From: an uncultured Lysobacteraceae bacterium
GTDB lineage: Bacteria; Pseudomonadota; Gammaproteobacteria; Xanthomonadales; Rhodanobacteraceae
Assembly (NCBI GenBank): GCA_946480705.1
Contig: CAMLLF010000099.1
Span: forward strand, 1 to 9,483
DNA: 9,483 nucleotides
Direction: 5' to 3'
Below the pieces are notes generated by a model. The model was not told the DNA's origin. It ran no database searches and saw only the letters and a program-made list of their open reading frames with translations. Within the stretch, counting starts at the first letter, position 1, and each line of letters starts with the position of its first letter. Both the position numbers and the translations under genes were made by a program. Below, in pieces: positions 7,030 through 9,483 of the stretch.

Positions 7030-8319
7030 ATGAATACCCCGACCATCGTGCCGTTCTGGCAGCGGCTGCGCGAAATTTCCCTCTATCCGTCGCAGACCGG
7101 CGCCCTGATCACACTCGTCGTGCTGTCGCTCGCGCGCGTGCTCGGCCTGCTGCCCGGCGTCGGCCGCATCGTGACGCTGCTCGTGACGATCGCGCTGTAC
7201 AAGTTCGCGTTCGAGATCCTGCGCGCAACCGCGAACGGCAGCATGGAGCCGCCGGAAAACACGCTCGACATGGACGAATCGGTCGGCAGGATGGGCGTGC
7301 TGCTGCAGGCCGCCTTCATCGTCATGGCGTTCCTGTCGTTCTTTATCGGCTATCTGCTGTTCGGCGACGCCGGTCTGTTCTTCGGGCTCGCGACGACGCT
7401 GCTGCTGCTGCTCGGCTGGCCGGGCGCCTGCATGTCGCTCGCGATCGACCAGAACTTCTGGCATGCGCTGAACCCGGCGACCTGGATGCAGATCATGAGC
7501 CGGCTCGGCTGGCCGTATTTCCTCGCCTACGGGCTGATGACGCTGATCTTCCTCAGCGCGGCGAATGCGCAGGCGCTGCTCGAAGGTTTCGTCCCGCTGC
7601 TGATCGGCCTGCCGCTGTTCTACTTCATCTCGGGCTACGCACTGCTCGCGACGTTTCACCTGATGGGCTATCTGGTCTGGCAGTACCAGGACGAGCTCGG
7701 CTTCACGCCCGACGCCGCGCCGCTGCCGCTGATCAATCGCAACGCGGATCCGGACCAGTTCATCCTCGACGAAGTCGCGCAGATGGTCCGCGACGGCGAG
7801 ACCGACCTCGCGACCGACGCGCTGCGCGCGCACCTGCGCGAACGCGGCGGCACCGAGGCCGTGCACACGCAGTACCGCAAGCTGCTGCGCCTCAAGGGCG
7901 ACACGACCGAACTCGTGCGCCACGGCAAGGAATGGCTGCCGATGCTGCTCGCGCAGGATCGCGAGAAAGCGGCGGTCGAGCTGTTCCGGGAACTCGTCGA
8001 ACTCGATCCGTCCTATGCGGTCACCGACGCCGAGTCGAACACACGGCTGGCCAATCGCGCCGCGGCGCTCGGCCAGACCCAGCTCGCCCTGCGCCTGATC
8101 AGCGGCTTCCACAAGCGCCACCCGAAGAGCGCCGACATCCCGCAGATGTATCTGCTCGCGGCGCGCCTGCTCAGCGAACGCATGGGCAAGGATGCGGAAG
8201 CCAAGGCGCTGCTGACGCAGATCCGCACGGCCTACCCGAATCACGCGCTGATGCCGGAAGTCGATGCGCTGACGAAACTCATCGACTCGCTCGGCGCGAA
8301 GAAGCCGGCGACGACCTGA
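7030..8319 (+). CDS. Multi-pass membrane protein with helical TPR-like C-terminal domain
   Basis: I cannot name this 429-aa protein. The N-terminal half has about six hydrophobic segments (roughly 24-42, 46-64, 89-110, 114-137, 161-178 and 184-215). The second half (about 220-429) is soluble, charged and helical, with spaced Ala/Leu patterns such as DLATDALRAHLRERGG (259-274), EKAAVELFRELVELDPSYA (312-330) and DAEAKALLTQIRTAYPNHA (388-406). These read like tetratricopeptide-type hairpins, although I do not see a perfect 34-residue consensus. The likely topology has the tail in the cytoplasm, but this is inferred. The gene starts 34 bases after yjgR with only a weak purine-rich GAAAGA upstream, so it is probably translated from the yjgR transcript. 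That linkage hints at a membrane-associated role for the ATPase. A strong hairpin array ends the unit. Confidence 0.85.
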   Translation: MNTPTIVPFWQRLREISLYPSQTGALITLVVLSLARVLGLLPGVGRIVTLLVTIALYKFAFEILRATANGSMEPPENTLDMDESVGRMGVLLQAAFIVMAFLSFFIGYLLFGDAGLFFGLATTLLLLLGWPGACMSLAIDQNFWHALNPATWMQIMSRLGWPYFLAYGLMTLIFLSAANAQALLEGFVPLLIGLPLFYFISGYALLATFHLMGYLVWQYQDELGFTPDAAPLPLINRNADPDQFILDEVAQMVRDGETDLATDALRAHLRERGGTEAVHTQYRKLLRLKGDTTELVRHGKEWLPMLLAQDREKAAVELFRELVELDPSYAVTDAESNTRLANRAAALGQTQLALRLISGFHKRHPKSADIPQMYLLAARLLSERMGKDAEAKALLTQIRTAYPNHALMPEVDALTKLIDSLGAKKPATT

Positions 8320-8324
8320 GAACC

Positions 8325-8349
8325 AAAACCGGCGGAAGCGCCGGTTTTT
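8325..8349 (+). terminator. Intrinsic terminator 1 of the hairpin array
   Basis: A perfect 10-bp stem, AAAACCGGCG-GAAG-CGCCGGTTTT (8325-8348), with a further T at 8349 starts six bases after the stop of the membrane-protein gene. A on the left arm and T on the right make it able to act in both directions. Confidence 0.88.
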
Positions 8350-8362
8350 GAATGAAATGTGC

Positions 8363-8386
8363 ACCGGCGGAAACGCCGGTTTCTTT
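8363..8386 (+). terminator. Intrinsic terminator 2 of the hairpin array
   Basis: ACCGGCG-GAAA-CGCCGGT (8363-8380), with a GNRA-type GAAA loop, is followed by TTCTTT. It is nearly identical to hairpin 1 and one repeat period downstream. Confidence 0.7.
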
Positions 8387-8401
8387 GAATGAAAAGCATA
8401 C

Positions 8402-8423
8402 CGGCGGAAAACGCCGTTTTTTT
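8402..8423 (+). terminator. Intrinsic terminator 3 of the hairpin array
   Basis: CGGCG-GAAAA-CGCCG (8402-8416) is followed by seven T (8417-8423). It is a slightly decayed copy of the same unit but has the best T run of the array. Confidence 0.7.
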
Positions 8424-8499
8424 CATGGACGAGAACGCCGCCGGAACGGCGGCCTGTTGCCGGGAGGAACGTCGCCGGCGCCAGGCCGGCCCCGGCGCA

Positions 8500-8826
8500 T
8501 CAGCCGATCGTGAAACTCTCGCCGCAGCCGCATTCGCCGGTCATGTTCGGGTTCTCGAACACGAACTGCGCGTTGAGACCGGACTTCTGGAAATCGATCG
8601 CGGTGCCGTCGACGAACGGCAGGCTCTTTGCGTCGACGACGAGCCTGACGCCGGCGTCCTCGATCCAATGGTCGTCGGCGGCGATGGTGTCGGTGAGGTC
8701 GACGACGTAGCTGTAGCCGGAACAGCCGGTGCGCTTCACGCCGAAACGCACGGCCTTCGCGTTCGCGTCGCGGGCCAGGAAATCGATCATGCGCTCGCGC
8801 GCGGCGGGGGTCAGGGAAATGGACAT
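8500..8826 (-). CDS. iscA: Iron-sulfur cluster assembly protein IscA
   Basis: This 108-aa A-type carrier is predicted to bind or pass on iron-sulfur clusters in the cytoplasm. Its three conserved cysteines are Cys35 (TGCSGYSY), Cys99 and Cys101 (ECGCGESF). VVDAKSLPFVDGTAIDF (63-79) and GLNAQFVFENPN (83-94) match the family closely, and from memory the sequence is nearer to E. coli IscA than to ErpA or SufA. The ATG of MSISLTPAARERM gives the normal family length; the frame stays open 12 codons further upstream without similarity. There is no Shine-Dalgarno. A TAGAAT box ends eight bases before the ATG, so the mRNA may be leaderless. No iscR, iscS or iscU lies beside it, so it stands outside an isc operon here. 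It is divergent from asnS. Confidence 0.93.
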   Translation of the reverse strand: MSISLTPAARERMIDFLARDANAKAVRFGVKRTGCSGYSYVVDLTDTIAADDHWIEDAGVRLVVDAKSLPFVDGTAIDFQKSGLNAQFVFENPNMTGECGCGESFTIG

Positions 8827-8833
8827 GAGGCGG

Positions 8834-8862
8834 ATTCTAGTCGCGTGAGCCGGGACGACCAA
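8834..8862 (-). promoter_or_regulatory. Probable iscA promoter giving a leaderless transcript
   Basis: On the minus strand TAGAAT (8839-8834, five of six -10 bases) and TTGGTC (8862-8857, TTG of the -35) are 17 bases apart. The -10 ends seven bases before the ATG at 8826, which puts the transcript start at or within a base or two of the start codon. Confidence 0.5.
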
Positions 8863-8947
8863 TAACGCAACGCGCTATGGCCTGCGGCCGCAATGGGGTC
8901 GCGCGGCGCGAAACCCAAGGCCGGCGCCGCCTCCGGCACAGTTCCGC

Positions 8948-8953
8948 TATGAT
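8948..8953 (+). promoter_or_regulatory. Possible -10 box of asnS
   Basis: TATGAT matches five of six consensus -10 bases and lies about 50 bases before the asnS ATG. The sequence 17 bases upstream is too GC-rich to show a -35. The rest of the 178-base gap between iscA and asnS shows nothing further. Confidence 0.4.
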
Positions 8954-9004
8954 CGGCGGCTTCCCGGCGCCTGCAGCGCCCACGTTCTCGCGGAGTAGAA
9001 ATCC

Positions 9005-9385
9005 ATGGCGGTTGTCAGCATCAAGGCCGCGCTGGCCGGCACGCATCCGGTCGGCAGCGAAGTCACGGTCCGCGGCTGGGTCCGCACCCGGCGCGACTCC
9101 AAGGCCGGCCTGTCGTTCGTGAACCTCGCCGACGGCTCGTGCTTCGATCCGATCCAGATCGTCGCGCCGAACACGCTGCCGAACTACGAATCCGACGTGC
9201 TCAAGCTCAGCGCCGGCTGCGGCGTCATCGCGACCGGCACCGTCGTCGAATCGCAGGGCAAGGGCCAGAGCTACGAGCTGCAGGCCAGCGCGATCGAAGT
9301 CACCGGCTTCGTCGACGATCCCGAAACCTATCCGATCCAGCCCAAGCCGCATTCGATGGAATTCCTGCGCGAAGTCGCGCACCTT
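9005..9385 (+). CDS. asnS: Asparagine-tRNA ligase, N-terminal part; similarity breaks off
   Basis: Full-length AsnRS (about 465 aa) charges tRNA-Asn with asparagine in the cytoplasm. Visible here are about 127 residues. The OB-fold anticodon-binding domain begins [18 protein letters not shown] (17-34) and includes [10 protein letters not shown] (36-45), [17 protein letters not shown] (76-92) and the linker [19 protein letters not shown] (109-127). The next residues should be close to RPRTN and lead into the class II catalytic core. Instead the frame continues as [13 protein letters not shown] and onward with no AsnRS similarity and no stop before the window ends. The real sequence therefore seems to end between 9359 and 9385. 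The ATG has GGAG nine bases upstream. A loss of the catalytic domain would be lethal if this were the only copy, so an artefact is the simplest explanation. Confidence 0.88.
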
Positions 9386-9483
9386 CTGCTCCGTCCCCGC
9401 GTCGTCGATGCTCACGGCGACGATCTCGAAGCCGCGCGGCGCGAAGCCAAATTCGAAATTTGCCGGCGTGCAGATCGGCATGA
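9360..9483 (-). CDS. Fragment of a thioredoxin-fold (TlpA/redoxin-like) protein, partial
   Basis: The minus strand reads [17 protein letters not shown] and then [12 protein letters not shown]. This resembles the stretch after the active site in TlpA/ResA-type thioredoxin-fold proteins (a form such as RGFEVVAVSID, then V-R-x-F-A). No CxxC motif is visible; it would lie beyond the window edge at 9483. The fragment merges into the antisense of asnS at about 9385-9359, where both readings make sense. The ATG at 9481 is probably an internal Met-Pro rather than the true start. The frame stays open into asnS and beyond, but that part is only a shadow. Identification is by pattern from about 35 residues and is tentative. 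Confidence 0.35.

Larger units (their letters stand above)
8325..8453. repeat. Tandem hairpin repeat array, about 37-bp period
   Basis: Three related units begin ACCGGCGGAA at 8328, 8363 and 8400, about 35-37 bases apart. The first two share the spacer TTTGAATGAAA. A fourth, diverged hairpin, GCCGCCG-GAA-CGGCGGC, lies at 8437-8453 in register but lacks a T run. The array fills most of the 180-base gap between the convergent membrane-protein gene and iscA. A GC-rich inverted repeat (8478-8482 with 8494-8498) abuts the iscA stop. Confidence 0.8.

Noticed and set aside
6976..8364. 462-codon minus-strand open frame opposite the membrane-protein gene
   Set aside because: Composition is dominated by Arg, Gln and Glu from antisense of hydrophobic codons, and it runs through the terminator array.
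8325..8453. CRISPR array
   Set aside because: The repeats are short, palindromic and end in T runs, the spacers are themselves similar, there are only three to four units, and no cas gene is nearby.
8827..8862. 12-codon upstream extension of iscA
   Set aside because: IscA proteins start at the MSIxL position; the extension overlaps the -10 and -35 boxes.
8837..9481. Whole 214-codon minus-strand frame as one gene
   Set aside because: Only about the first 40 codons look like a protein family; the rest is antisense of asnS and runs past its promoter region.

Overview
The window is GC-rich bacterial chromosome, very probably from a gammaproteobacterium. PrmB, IscA, MltD and YjgR all resemble gammaproteobacterial versions, and the high GC and gene mix are compatible with Xanthomonadales or a relative; this placement is inference, not a match to a genome. 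The content is mostly conserved housekeeping genes. I found no CRISPR array, integrase, transposase, tRNA, rRNA or recognisable defence system.

Layout. Minus strand, 1-1276: prmB (ribosomal protein uL3 glutamine methyltransferase) followed by the 5' part of aroC (chorismate synthase), which runs off the left edge. Positions 1277-1446 form a divergent promoter region with two mirrored TATACT boxes. Plus strand, 1447-2924: a SCO1/SenC copper protein gene overlapping psd (phosphatidylserine decarboxylase) by ATGA, so a membrane and respiratory pair. Positions 3121-3558 hold an unrecognised 145-aa gene with a strong ribosome site and its own intrinsic terminator. Minus strand, 3674-5179: mltD, a lipoprotein lytic transglycosylase with a TTG start. 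A 307-bp divergent spacer with several inverted repeats follows. Plus strand, 5487-8319: yjgR (HerA-like ATPase, DUF853) and a 429-aa membrane protein with a helical, TPR-like tail. Positions 8320-8499 carry a tandem array of terminator-like hairpins between convergent genes. Minus strand, 8500-8826: iscA, probably transcribed without a leader. Plus strand, 9005-end: the start of asnS, which stops looking like AsnRS after about residue 127. There it runs into sequence that reads better on the opposite strand as a thioredoxin-fold protein, so the right edge looks chimeric or rearranged.

How the genes relate. Most are separate housekeeping functions: translation (prmB, asnS), aromatic biosynthesis (aroC), respiratory copper handling (SCO), phospholipid synthesis (psd), wall turnover (mltD) and Fe-S assembly (iscA). 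The least understood parts are the yjgR/membrane-protein pair, the orphan 145-aa gene, the hairpin array and the break in asnS.
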